NCBI RefSeq assembly: GCF_009861525.1
Contig: NZ_WVHL01000004.1
Coordinates: 62,001-126,000, forward strand
Length of the DNA: 64,000 nucleotides
Direction of reading: 5' to 3'
From: Pseudomonas sp. LD120
Lineage (GTDB): Bacteria; Pseudomonadota; Gammaproteobacteria; Pseudomonadales; Pseudomonadaceae
The translations under genes were made by a program, and so were the position numbers. Shown here piece by piece: positions 19,205 to 28,167 of the stretch (the first letter of the stretch is position 1; every line of letters starts with the position of its first letter). The notes under the pieces are model-generated. The model searched no databases and was not told where the DNA came from. It saw only the letters and a list, made by a program, of their open reading frames with translations.

Positions 19205-20388
19205 GTCGGGTCAATCTGGCCATCATCGGTGGCGGCTTGGTTGGCGCGAGCCTGGCGCTGGCCTTGCAGGCCGGAGCCAAGGCGCGGGGCTGGAAGATCG
19301 TGCTGATCGAACCCTTCGCCCCCGGCGACAGTTTTCAGCCCAGTTACGATGCACGCTCCTCGGCCCTGTCCTTTGGCGCCCGGCAGATTTATCAGCGCCT
19401 GGGCCTGTGGCAAGCGATCTCGCGCCGCGCCGAGCCGATCAAGCAGATTCATGTGTCCGACCGCGGGCGGTTTTCCACCGCGCGCCTGTCGGCCATGGAA
19501 GAGGGGGTTCCGGCCCTGGGTTATGTGGTGGAAAACGCCTGGCTCGGCCAATGCCTGTGGCAAGGCCTGGACAAGGACGTGATCAGTTGGCGCTGCCCGG
19601 CTGAAGTCACCCGCCTTGAGCCCCTGGAGGGCGGCTATCGCCTGACCCTGAATGATGAAACCACCCTGGAGTGCGACCTGGCGGTGCTCGCCGATGGCGG
19701 CCGCTCCGGCCTGCGTGAGCAGTTGGGTATCGGGATCAAGCATCGCCCCTACAACCAGAGCGCGCTGATTGCCAACATCACCCCCAGCGAAGCCCACAAC
19801 GGCATGGCCTTCGAGCGCTTCACCGACGATGGCCCGATGGCACTATTGCCATTGCCGGACAATCGCTGCGCGCTGATCTGGACCCGTCAGGGCATGGACG
19901 CGCAGCGTCTTGCCGATCTGGATGAGCGCAGTTTCCTCAGTGAGCTGCAGGGTGTATTCGGTTATCGCCTGGGCACCCTGAAACAAGTCGGCGCGCGCCA
20001 CCTGTATCCGTTGTCGTTGGTAGAAGCCGAAGAGCAGGTGCGCCCCCATCTGGTGGTGCTGGGCAACGCCGCCCACAGCCTGCACCCGATCGCCGGCCAG
20101 GGCTTCAACCTGTCGCTGCGTGACGCTCAGGCCCTGGCGGATGCCTTGCTGGACAGCGAGCAGGTGCCGGGTGATTTCGCCGTACTGCAGGCTTATCGCG
20201 AGCGCCAGCGTCTGGACCAGAACCTCACCGTGGGCTTTTCCGACCAGGTCACCCGGCTGTTTGGCAGCAAGCTGCCGCTCTTGTCCGTGGGCCGCAACCT
20301 CGGCTTGCTCGGACTGGATCTGCTGCCCCCGGCCAAGCGCTGGTTCGCGCGCCAGGCCATGGGCCTGGGTACTCGCCCGGATGCGTGA
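19201..20388 (+). CDS. ubiH: UbiH, 2-octaprenyl-6-methoxyphenol hydroxylase
   Basis: A 395-residue FAD monooxygenase of the UbiH/Coq6 family, acting in aerobic ubiquinone ring hydroxylation. The FAD Rossmann motif IIGGGLVGASLALAL (8-22), the ARSSALSFGARQIYQRLGLW segment and the second FAD motif LGNAAHSLHPIAGQGFNL are intact. It overlaps pepP upstream (4 bases) and the hotdog-fold gene downstream (8 bases), so the cluster is one coupled transcript. Confidence 0.95.
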   Translation: MSRVNLAIIGGGLVGASLALALQAGAKARGWKIVLIEPFAPGDSFQPSYDARSSALSFGARQIYQRLGLWQAISRRAEPIKQIHVSDRGRFSTARLSAMEEGVPALGYVVENAWLGQCLWQGLDKDVISWRCPAEVTRLEPLEGGYRLTLNDETTLECDLAVLADGGRSGLREQLGIGIKHRPYNQSALIANITPSEAHNGMAFERFTDDGPMALLPLPDNRCALIWTRQGMDAQRLADLDERSFLSELQGVFGYRLGTLKQVGARHLYPLSLVEAEEQVRPHLVVLGNAAHSLHPIAGQGFNLSLRDAQALADALLDSEQVPGDFAVLQAYRERQRLDQNLTVGFSDQVTRLFGSKLPLLSVGRNLGLLGLDLLPPAKRWFARQAMGLGTRPDA

Positions 20389-20866
20389 CTGGTTGACCCG
20401 ACGGTTCGGCAAGGCGCGCCTGTTGCGCTGGTTGATGACCCTGTATCCGCCCTACCTGGGGGCTGGCGTGCGGGTGCGGCAGATCAGCGCGGACTTCCGT
20501 GAAGTGCGGGTATCCATGGGGTTGGGCTGGTACAACCGTAACTATGTCGGGACCCAGTTTGGCGGCAGCCTGTATTCCATGGTCGATCCGTTTTTCATGC
20601 TGATGCTGATGGAAAACCTCGGTCGCGACTACATCGTCTGGGACAAGGCCGCGGCCATCGATTTCATCGCTCCGGGCAAGGGGCCGGTGTTTGCCCGGTT
20701 CAGTATCGAGCAGGCACTGCTGGACGAGATCCGCCGCCAGACCGCCACGGGCGATAAATACCTGCCGCAGTTGCAGGTGGAGATTCATGACGGCTCCGGC
20801 ACCCTGGTGGCGCGGGTCGATAAAACCCTTTACGTGCGGCTCAAGCCGCAAGCGAGACAGGCCTAA
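20381..20866 (+). CDS. Hotdog-fold thioesterase-like protein (DUF4442)
   Basis: A 161-residue protein with a hotdog fold: QISADFREVRVSMGL, then the NRNYVGTQFGGSLYSMVDPFFMLMLM helix region in two parts. DUF4442/YiiD C-like members resemble acyl-CoA thioesterases; no substrate is known. Its start lies inside the end of ubiH and it is three bases from ubiI, so it belongs to the ubiquinone transcript, but a role there is unproven. Confidence 0.8.
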   Translation: MRDWLTRRFGKARLLRWLMTLYPPYLGAGVRVRQISADFREVRVSMGLGWYNRNYVGTQFGGSLYSMVDPFFMLMLMENLGRDYIVWDKAAAIDFIAPGKGPVFARFSIEQALLDEIRRQTATGDKYLPQLQVEIHDGSGTLVARVDKTLYVRLKPQARQA

Positions 20867-20869
20867 AGC

Positions 20870-22096
20870 ATGGAAATGCGCGCAGATGTGCTGATTGTCG
20901 GAGCCGGAATGGTCGGCAGTGCCTTGGCGTTGGCGTTACAGGGCAGTGGCCTGGAAGTGCTGTTGCTCGACGGCGGCCCCTTGAGTGTCAAACCCTTCGA
21001 CAGCGAGGCGCCTTTCGAGCCTCGGGTCAGTGCCTTGTCGGCGGCCAGTCAGCGGATTTTGCAACGCCTGGGCGCCTGGGATGGCGTGGTCAAACGGCGC
21101 AGCAGCCCCTATCGCGACATGCAGGTCTGGGACGGCAGCGGCACCGGGCAGATTCACTTCTCGGCGGCCAGCGTGCACGCCGAAGTGCTGGGGCATATCG
21201 TTGAGAACCGCGTGGTTCAGGATGCCTTGCTTGAGTGTTTGCACGAATGCGATATCGGCATGCTGGCCAATGCCCGTCTGGAGCAGATGCGTCGCTCCGG
21301 CGATGACTGGCTGCTGACCCTGGCCGATGGTCGGGTTTTGCGCGCGCCGCTGGTCATCGCCGCCGATGGAGCCCACTCGGCGGTACGCCGCCTCACCGGT
21401 TGTGCCACCCGTGAGTGGGATTACCTGCACCACGCCATCGTCACCAGCGTGCGCAGCAGCCAACCCCACCAACGGACGGCGTGGCAGCGTTTTACCGATA
21501 CCGGCCCGTTGGCCTTTCTGCCGCTGGTGCGTGACGGGCAGCACGATTGGTGCTCGATTGTCTGGTCCACCACGCCTGCTGAGGCCGAGCGTCTGATGGC
21601 CCTGGACGAGCAACGCTTCTGCGCTGAACTGGAGCGTGCCTTCGAAGGCCGCCTGGGCAATGTGCTCAGCGCTGATCCGCGACTCTGCGTGCCGCTGCGC
21701 CAGCGTCATGCCAAACGCTACGTGGCAGAGGGCCTGGCCTTGATCGGCGACGCGGCTCATACCATTCACCCGTTGGCCGGGCAGGGCGTCAACCTGGGCT
21801 TTCTCGACGCGGCGGTGCTGGCCGAAGTGCTGTTGCAGGCGGCCAGCCGTGGCGAGCGTCTGGCCGAGGTCAAGGTGCTGAGCCGTTTCGAGCGGCGGCG
21901 CATGCCCCACAATCTGGCGCTGATGGCGGCCATGGAGGGCTTTGAACGTCTATTCCAGGCCGATCCGCTGCCGCTGCGCTGGCTGCGCAACACCGGTCTG
22001 AAGATGGTCGAGCAGATGCCCGAGGCCAAGGCACTGTTCGTGCGTCAAGCCTTGGGCCTCAGTGGCGACCTGCCGGAGCTGGCCAAGACTGAGTAG
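20870..22096 (+). CDS. ubiI: UbiI-type FAD-dependent ubiquinone hydroxylase
   Basis: A 408-residue paralogue of UbiH with the FAD motif DVLIVGAGMVGSALALAL (6-23), VSALSAASQRILQRLGAW and LIGDAAHTIHPLAGQGVNLG. In pseudomonads this position (after ubiH) carries the C5 hydroxylase UbiI (older name VisC). The distinction from UbiF-type enzymes is made by context, so the exact ring position is inferred. Last gene of the pepP-ubiH-ubiI series. Confidence 0.85.
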   Translation: MEMRADVLIVGAGMVGSALALALQGSGLEVLLLDGGPLSVKPFDSEAPFEPRVSALSAASQRILQRLGAWDGVVKRRSSPYRDMQVWDGSGTGQIHFSAASVHAEVLGHIVENRVVQDALLECLHECDIGMLANARLEQMRRSGDDWLLTLADGRVLRAPLVIAADGAHSAVRRLTGCATREWDYLHHAIVTSVRSSQPHQRTAWQRFTDTGPLAFLPLVRDGQHDWCSIVWSTTPAEAERLMALDEQRFCAELERAFEGRLGNVLSADPRLCVPLRQRHAKRYVAEGLALIGDAAHTIHPLAGQGVNLGFLDAAVLAEVLLQAASRGERLAEVKVLSRFERRRMPHNLALMAAMEGFERLFQADPLPLRWLRNTGLKMVEQMPEAKALFVRQALGLSGDLPELAKTE

Positions 22097-22215
22097 CGGG
22101 GCTTTTCGATGCGGCGGGCGGGGCGACTGTTCGCCGTCCCAGGGGAGCGGTTTTCCGGAGCTTTGCCTCGCGCAACATCTGGTAACGCCTCGGCAGCGGG
22201 TTCGGTTGAGAAGCT

Positions 22216-22236
22216 AAATGTGAGTCCTTATCATTT
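22216..22236. promoter_or_regulatory. Candidate Fur box upstream of the iron-binding protein gene
   Basis: On the minus strand the 21 bases read AAATGATAAGGACTCACATT plus a final T. The arms AAATG/CATTT are inverted, and AATGATAA matches half of the Fur consensus. It is 32 bases before the ATG of a ferric-iron binding protein, where iron repression by Fur would be expected. The second half-site is imperfect. Confidence 0.5.
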
Positions 22237-22267
22237 CGCCTCATTTTGAATTCGAGAGACCGCTCCC

Positions 22268-23269
22268 ATGTTGGCACCGAAGCGTCTACTGACTGTCCTG
22301 GCATTCACACTCATCGGCGGCACCGCCTACGCCGCTGATGAAGTCGTGGTCTACTCCTCGCGTATCGATGAGCTGATCAAGCCAGTATTCGATGCCTACA
22401 CTGAAAAGACCGGGGTGAAGATCAAGTTCATCACCGACAAGGAAGCGCCGCTGATGCAGCGGATCAAGGCCGAAGGCGAAAACGCCGTTGCCGACCTGCT
22501 GCTCACCGTCGATGCCGGCAATCTCTGGCAAGCCGAGCAGATGGGTATCTTGCAGCCGTTCACCTCCAAGGTCATCGACAGCAACATTCCCCTGCAATAT
22601 CGCTCTTCCAACCATGCCTGGACCGGCCTGAGCCTGCGGGCACGGACCCTGGCCTACTCCACTGACCGGGTCAAACCTGGCGAACTGACCACCTATGAAG
22701 CCCTGGCGGACAAACAGTGGGAAGGCCGCCTGTGCCTGCGTACCGCGAAGAAGGTCTACAACCAGTCGCTGACCGCCACCCTGATCGAAACCCATGGCGA
22801 GGCGAAGACCGAAGCAATCATCAAGGGCTGGGTCAACAACCTGTCCACCGATGTGTTCTCTGATGACATCGCCGTGCTGAATGCGATCAACGCTGGGCAA
22901 TGCGACGTAGGTATCGTCAACACCTATTACTACGGCCGTCTGCACAAGCAGAAGCCTGATCTGGCGGTCAAGCTGTTCTGGCCGAACCAGGGCGATCGCG
23001 GGGTACACGTCAATCTGTCGGGTATTGGCTTGACCAAATACGCCCCCCATCCAGAGGCGGCCAAAGCCCTGGTGGAGTGGATGACCACGCCGACAGCGCA
23101 GAAGATCTTTGCTGACGTTAACCAGGAGTTCCCGGCCAACCCGGCGGTGGCACCCTCCGAGGAAGTGGCCAGTTGGGGCAAGTTCGTGGCTGACACCCTG
23201 CCGGTTGAAATCGCCGGCAAGCGTCAGGCCGAAGCGATTCGCTTGATGGATCGCGCTGGCTGGAACTGA
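22268..23269 (+). CDS. Fe(III) ABC transporter periplasmic binding protein (FbpA/HitA family)
   Basis: A 333-residue exported protein with a signal peptide (1-22, ending TAYA). The mature start [21 protein letters not shown] and the paired tyrosines in VNTYYYGR (about 217-224) are typical of FbpA-type proteins that hold ferric ion for import. It is followed by a terminator and then the matching permease. No ATPase gene is adjacent. Confidence 0.92.
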   Translation: MLAPKRLLTVLAFTLIGGTAYAADEVVVYSSRIDELIKPVFDAYTEKTGVKIKFITDKEAPLMQRIKAEGENAVADLLLTVDAGNLWQAEQMGILQPFTSKVIDSNIPLQYRSSNHAWTGLSLRARTLAYSTDRVKPGELTTYEALADKQWEGRLCLRTAKKVYNQSLTATLIETHGEAKTEAIIKGWVNNLSTDVFSDDIAVLNAINAGQCDVGIVNTYYYGRLHKQKPDLAVKLFWPNQGDRGVHVNLSGIGLTKYAPHPEAAKALVEWMTTPTAQKIFADVNQEFPANPAVAPSEEVASWGKFVADTLPVEIAGKRQAEAIRLMDRAGWN

Positions 23270-23285
23270 GCCTGCCGTTATACTG

Positions 23286-23312
23286 CGCCCCGCTTCTGCG
23301 GGGCGTTTTTTT
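23286..23312 (+). terminator. Rho-independent terminator between binding protein and permease
   Basis: Stem CGCCCCGC-TTCT-GCGGGGCG followed by seven T residues, 17 bases after the binding protein stop. Being inside a functional pair, it probably lets most transcripts stop after the binding protein. Confidence 0.9.
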
Positions 23313-23498
23313 AACGGCTCACAAGGTTTGTTGCTCGCGCTCGGCCGCGCCGCGCTGGTCAACCTTCAATCCGTGATTTCACGGGCACAACGGGTTGGCC
23401 GTCAGCGGTGCGATCAAACCGTCCAGCGCGAGTCAGTTCCCTCGTCACGAATGCACTACGCACGTATTTTGTCTGTCCCATCTGCCCGAGATTTTTCT

Positions 23499-25115
23499 GT
23501 GGCCCATCCCGCCCAACGTCGCTGGTATCCCCTGGTCTTTGCTGTGGCGGCCTTGATCCTGCTGCCGTTGAGCGTGCTGCTGTTGTCGTGGCAGTCGATC
23601 GATCTGCAGATCTGGTCGCACCTGTGGGATACCCAACTGCCGCGTCTGTTGAGCAACACCGTGACCCTGGTGCTGGGTGTGGGGGTCGGCGTCACGTTGC
23701 TGGGCGTCAGTCTGGCCTGGCTCACCAGCCTCTGTGAGTTCCCCGGGCGGCGCTGGCTGGATTGGGCCTTGATGTTGCCGTTCGCGATTCCTGCCTATGT
23801 GCTGGCCTTTGTCTTTGTCGGCCTGCTGGACTTTTCCGGGCCGGTGCAAAGCCTGCTGCGGGAGTGGTTCGGCGCGGGTCTGCGCCTGCCCGGGGTGCGT
23901 TCCACAGGTGGGGTGGTCCTGGTGTTGGTGCTGGTGTTCTACCCCTATGTCTATTTACTGGCACGTAATGCGTTCCTGGCCCAGGGCAAAGGATTGATGG
24001 AGGCGGCGCGGGTACTCGGGCAATCGCCCTGGCAGGCGTTCTGGCGCGTCGCACTGCCCATGGCGCGGCCGGCCATCGGCGCTGGCGTGGCCCTGGCGTT
24101 GATGGAAACCCTGGCGGATTTTGGCGCCGTAGCGGTGTTCAACTTCGATACCTTCACCACCGCCATCTACAAGACCTGGTACGGCTTCTTCAGCCTCTCC
24201 AGCGCTGCGCAACTGGCGAGCTTGTTGTTGCTGGTGGTGATGCTGGTGCTGTACGGCGAGCGGCGGGCCCGGGGTGCCAGCCGCAGCGGTAACGAGCGGC
24301 CTCGCGGCAAGGCCCTGTATCACCTGCGGGGGATCAAGGCGCTGGCGGCCACGGGCTGGTGCCTGCTGGTGTTTGCCTGCGCCTTTGTGATTCCGTTGTT
24401 GCAACTGCTGGCGTGGTTCTGGCAACGCGGTCGTTTTGATCTGGATGAGCGTTATGCCGGGCTGATTGCCCACTCTTTGTACTTGGGGGGGATGGCCGCG
24501 TTGATCACTGTCAGTGTGGCGTTGCTGCTGGCATTTGCCCGGCGCCTGGCTCCAACCCGGGGGATTCGCGCCGGGGTCAGCCTGGCCAACCTTGGCTATG
24601 CCTTGCCAGGTTCGGTGCTGGCGGTGTCGATCATGCTGGCTTTCAGTTACCTGGACCGCGAGTGGGTCATGCCGGTGTCCAGCTGGCTGGGGGGCGCAGG
24701 CAAGCCGCTGCTGCTGGGTAGCCTTGCGGCGTTGCTGCTGGCCTACCTGGTGCGCTTTATCGCCGTGGCTTACGGCCCCCTGGAAAACAGCCTGGAGCGG
24801 ATTCGCCCGTCGTTGCCCGAAGCCGCGCGCAGCCTGGGTGTCAGCGGCCCGCGACTGTTTTTCAAAGTGTATCTGCCGTTGTTGCTGCCTGGCGCTTTGA
24901 GCGCCGCCTTGCTGGTGTTCGTCGACGTGCTCAAGGAAATGCCCGCCACCTTGTTGATGCGCCCGTTCGGCTGGGACACGCTGGCGGTGCGGATCTTTGA
25001 GATGACCAGTGAAGGCGAGTGGGCACGGGCTTCGTTGCCCGCGCTGACTCTGGTGCTGGTGGGCCTGCTGCCGGTGATTGGCCTGATCCGTCGCTCGGCC
25101 CGGCGAATCGGTTAG
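23499..25115 (+). CDS. Fe(III) ABC transporter permease, fused FbpB-type
   Basis: A 538-residue membrane protein with about twelve helices in two homologous halves. Each half has a permease EAA loop (GLMEAARVLGQSPWQAFWRVALP and LPEAARSLGVSGPRLFFKVYLP), the sites that dock the ATPase. It moves ferric ion from the periplasmic binding protein into the cytoplasm. I choose GTG 23499 (VAHPAQRRWYPLV) because the protein then begins just before the first helix; an in-frame ATG at 23451 would add 16 residues. Neither has a strong ribosome site. The partner ATPase must be encoded elsewhere. Confidence 0.85.
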   Translation: MAHPAQRRWYPLVFAVAALILLPLSVLLLSWQSIDLQIWSHLWDTQLPRLLSNTVTLVLGVGVGVTLLGVSLAWLTSLCEFPGRRWLDWALMLPFAIPAYVLAFVFVGLLDFSGPVQSLLREWFGAGLRLPGVRSTGGVVLVLVLVFYPYVYLLARNAFLAQGKGLMEAARVLGQSPWQAFWRVALPMARPAIGAGVALALMETLADFGAVAVFNFDTFTTAIYKTWYGFFSLSSAAQLASLLLLVVMLVLYGERRARGASRSGNERPRGKALYHLRGIKALAATGWCLLVFACAFVIPLLQLLAWFWQRGRFDLDERYAGLIAHSLYLGGMAALITVSVALLLAFARRLAPTRGIRAGVSLANLGYALPGSVLAVSIMLAFSYLDREWVMPVSSWLGGAGKPLLLGSLAALLLAYLVRFIAVAYGPLENSLERIRPSLPEAARSLGVSGPRLFFKVYLPLLLPGALSAALLVFVDVLKEMPATLLMRPFGWDTLAVRIFEMTSEGEWARASLPALTLVLVGLLPVIGLIRRSARRIG

Positions 25116-25269
25116 GTGCCAGCCTTGCACCTTGCGGCTACAATGCGCGGCATTCGGTGCGGCCTGTTGTTTGGCCGGGACGCTGAAATCGGCTGCAAGC
25201 CATCTATTTCAAGGCTTTCACCCTAGCAGCGCCAGTCCGCACCCTCGCCACGCCCGGAAGGAGAAACCC

Positions 25270-26352
25270 ATGGGACAGCGTACGCCTCTGTATGACCTGC
25301 ATCTCGCCCTTGGCGCGAAAATGGTCGATTTTGGCGGTTGGGATATGCCCTTGCATTACGGCTCGCAGGTCGAGGAGCACCATCAGGTGCGACGTGATTG
25401 CGGTGTGTTCGATGTATCCCACATGACCGTGATCGATGTCAGCGGCGCCCAGGCCAAGGCCTGGCTCCAGCACTTGCTGGCCAATGATGTCGAACGTTTG
25501 CAGCACCCTGGCCAGGCCTTGTACAGCACCATGCTCAATGAGCGCGGCGGCATCGTCGACGACATGATCGTCTATCGCCTCGAAGACGCTTATCGTCTGG
25601 TGGTCAACGCGGCCACTCGTGACCAAGACCTGGCCTGGATGCAGGCGCAGCTGGGCGAGTTCCAAGTACAGCTGCACGAGCGTCCCGAACTGGCCATGCT
25701 GGCGATCCAGGGCCCTCAGGCCCGGCACAAGATCGCCGAGCTGGTAAGCCAGTCCCGCGGCACCCTGATTCAACAGCTCAAGCCTTTCGAAGCCGGTAGC
25801 GACGGCGACTGGTTCATTGCCCGTACCGGCTACACCGGCGAGGACGGTCTGGAGATCGTCTTGCCCGCCGAACAGGCCCCGGCTTTCTTCAACGATTTGG
25901 TGGGGGCAGGGATTTCGCCCATCGGTCTTGGCGCCCGGGATACCCTGCGCCTGGAAGCCGGCATGAACCTCTACGGCCAGGATATTCATCAGGATGTCTC
26001 GCCCCTGGCGGCGAACATGGCCTGGAGCATTGCCTGGGAGCCGTCGTCGCGCAAATTCATCGGTCGTACCGCTCTGGAGACTGAGCGAGCGTCCGGGGTC
26101 AAGCAAAAGCTGGTGGGGTTGGTACTGGAAGAGCGTGGGGTTTTGCGCGCTCATCAGGTGGTTCGCATCGCGGATGTTGGCGAAGGAGAGATCACCAGTG
26201 GTAGTTTCTCCCCTACGCTGAGTAAATCGATCGCACTGGCGCGGGTGCCAATGGCCACCGCCGACCGTGCCGAAGTGGAAATCCGTGGCAAGTGGTACCC
26301 GGTTCGGGTGGTCAAACCGACCTTTGTGCGTCACGGCAAAACCTTGATCTAA
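25270..26352 (+). CDS. gcvT: Aminomethyltransferase, glycine cleavage T protein
   Basis: A 360-residue T protein, which transfers the methylene carbon of lipoyl-bound aminomethyl to tetrahydrofolate and releases ammonia. Characteristic segments are GQRTPLYDLHLALGAKMVDF, GVFDVSHM and RTGYTGEDGLEI. ATG 25270 follows GGAAGGAG with good spacing; the open frame upstream is not coding. First of the glycine cleavage genes and followed at 52 bases by gcvH. Confidence 0.97.
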   Translation: MGQRTPLYDLHLALGAKMVDFGGWDMPLHYGSQVEEHHQVRRDCGVFDVSHMTVIDVSGAQAKAWLQHLLANDVERLQHPGQALYSTMLNERGGIVDDMIVYRLEDAYRLVVNAATRDQDLAWMQAQLGEFQVQLHERPELAMLAIQGPQARHKIAELVSQSRGTLIQQLKPFEAGSDGDWFIARTGYTGEDGLEIVLPAEQAPAFFNDLVGAGISPIGLGARDTLRLEAGMNLYGQDIHQDVSPLAANMAWSIAWEPSSRKFIGRTALETERASGVKQKLVGLVLEERGVLRAHQVVRIADVGEGEITSGSFSPTLSKSIALARVPMATADRAEVEIRGKWYPVRVVKPTFVRHGKTLI

Positions 26353-26404
26353 CCTTTTGCAGTTGGCATTGCGCCGCTGACATTTCTTCTTGAGGACACA
26401 GAAC

Positions 26405-26788
26405 ATGAGCGATATCCCTGCCCACCTGCGTTTTGCCGATAGTCACGAATGGGCCCGTCTGGAAGCCGACGGCAGCGTTACCGTGGGTATTAGCGACCAC
26501 GCTCAGGAAGCCCTGGGGGATGTGGTGTTCGTCGAGCTGACTGAAGTCGGCAACGTATTTGGCGCAGGGGATCAGGCCGGTGTGGTGGAGTCGGTAAAAG
26601 CCGCTTCCGACATCTATGCCCCGGTAGCGGGTGAAGTGATTGCCGTCAACGAAGAGCTGAGCGCCAGCCCAGAGTTGCTCAACAGCGATCCTTACGGCGC
26701 CTGGATCTTCAAGCTCAAGCCAAGCAGCCCGGCCGATCTGGACAAGCTGCTGGACGCCGCCGGTTACAAGGCCGCCATCGGCGAGTAA
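26405..26788 (+). CDS. gcvH: Glycine cleavage system H protein
   Basis: A 127-residue lipoyl carrier that shuttles the aminomethyl group between the P and T proteins. The lipoylated lysine is K65 in [16 protein letters not shown] 26405 is chosen ([16 protein letters not shown] is the family start). Cotranscribed with gcvT; gcvP lies 1.4 kb further on, beyond a reversed gene. Confidence 0.97.
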   Translation: MSDIPAHLRFADSHEWARLEADGSVTVGISDHAQEALGDVVFVELTEVGNVFGAGDQAGVVESVKAASDIYAPVAGEVIAVNEELSASPELLNSDPYGAWIFKLKPSSPADLDKLLDAAGYKAAIGE

Positions 26789-26796
26789 GCCATTCT

Positions 26797-26831
26797 CGCG
26801 AGCACGCGGAGCGCCACCCCGCCTGCTCGCG
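26797..26831. terminator. Hairpin between convergent gcvH and DegT gene
   Basis: CGCGAGCA pairs with TGCTCGCG, and GCGG with CCGC inside it, giving a 12-bp stem with one offset. It sits 9 bases after gcvH and 7 before the end of the convergent aminotransferase. No T run, so termination activity is uncertain. Confidence 0.55.
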
Positions 26832-26837
26832 CATGGG

Positions 26838-27977
26838 TTAAGCCTGTAACACCTCTTTCACCGCCGCCACTGCACGTTCCACGTCGGCCTTGTCCATGGC
26901 GGTGAACATCGGCAATGAGACGATCAGACGACCGACTCGCTCCGCCACCGGTAACGTCCCTTCCTTGAAACCGCGCTCGCGGTACAGGCTCAGCAAATGA
27001 ATCGGCGGATAGTGATAGCCGATGCCAATTCCCCGTTCCTGCATCTGCTCCATGAAGGTGGCGCGGGCCGGCTTGCCGTCCTTGCGTTCCGGCAGTACCA
27101 GTTGGAACAGGTGCCAGTTGCTGTTGTTGAAGTCTGCCGGCGGTAGTTGAGCGCCATAGCGGGCTTCGAAGTCGCTGCCAAAGCACTCGAAGTAATGTCG
27201 GGCCAGCTCGCGGCGGTGGGCGGTGAGCGCCTCGATATGGGCGAACTGCCCCAGGCCGATGGCGGCAGCGACGTCGGTCATGTTGAACTTGCCCCCCAGC
27301 ACGTCCACATCCAGGCCGTCGAAGCCGCTGCGGGTCACGCCTTGCAGGCGATATTTCTCGGCCAGACGCACTTCTTCCGGGGTATTGAGCACCAGGCAGC
27401 CGCCCTCGGAGGACGTGACGTTCTTGTTGGCCTGGAAGCTGAAGGACACAAAGTCGCCGCCGGCACCGATGCGCTGGCCATTCCAACTGGAGCCCAGCGC
27501 TTGCGCGGCGTCTTCCACCACGCGCAGGCCGTGTTTTTTGGCCAGCTCGTACAACCGCGTCATGTCCACCGGCAAGCCGGCCAGGAACACCGGGATGATG
27601 GCTTTGGTGCGCGGGGTGATCGCAGCTTCGACCTGGGCCAGGTCGATGTTGCGGGTGATCGGGTCGATGTCGGCGAACACCGGCGTGGCGCCCACTTCGA
27701 GGATCACGTTGGCGGTGGCGACCCAGGAAATCGGCGTGGTGATGACCTCATCCCCAGGACCGATGCTGGCGATCCGCAGGGCGATTTCCATGGTGCAGGT
27801 GCCGGAGTTGAAAGTGCGCACCGCCCGCCCGCCAAAGAACGCCGAAAGCTGGGCTTCGAAGGCCTGGACCTTCGGCCCGCTGGTGATCCACCCCGAGCGC
27901 AGCACGTCGCCGACGGCGGCAATGGTGGCTTCATCGATGGTGGGTTTGGAGAACGGCAGGAAAGGCAATTGGCTCAT
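26838..27977 (-). CDS. DegT/DnrJ/EryC1/StrS sugar aminotransferase
   Basis: A 379-residue PLP enzyme of the family that aminates keto sugars for surface polysaccharides or antibiotics. K185 in SFQANKNVTSSEGG is the PLP lysine, with the EDAAQALGS motif at 155-163 and SGWITSGPKV near the N-terminus. It lies between gcvH and gcvP in reverse orientation with no sugar-biosynthesis neighbours, so its pathway is unknown. It may be an insertion into an ancestral gcvTHP block. Confidence 0.9.
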   Translation of the reverse strand: MSQLPFLPFSKPTIDEATIAAVGDVLRSGWITSGPKVQAFEAQLSAFFGGRAVRTFNSGTCTMEIALRIASIGPGDEVITTPISWVATANVILEVGATPVFADIDPITRNIDLAQVEAAITPRTKAIIPVFLAGLPVDMTRLYELAKKHGLRVVEDAAQALGSSWNGQRIGAGGDFVSFSFQANKNVTSSEGGCLVLNTPEEVRLAEKYRLQGVTRSGFDGLDVDVLGGKFNMTDVAAAIGLGQFAHIEALTAHRRELARHYFECFGSDFEARYGAQLPPADFNNSNWHLFQLVLPERKDGKPARATFMEQMQERGIGIGYHYPPIHLLSLYRERGFKEGTLPVAERVGRLIVSLPMFTAMDKADVERAVAAVKEVLQA

Positions 27978-28167
27978 GACGATGGGGCACCCGATAAGCG
28001 GACGATAAGAGCGTGGGTTGAGGCGCGCCGGGGCTGGGCGCAGGCGCTCTGCATGATGGTACCGATTGTCTATGGGCGCCAGCCCGTCGACGCGTGAAAT
28101 CGGCTGCTATGCTGCTTTGCACCCTGTTACATCGACGCTGAGCGCCGTTTATCGGAGAGAGCCTGTC

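Noticed and set aside
25116..25269. Glycine riboswitch upstream of gcvT
   Set aside because: The 154-base leader was read for the conserved tandem aptamer cores and none could be recognised.
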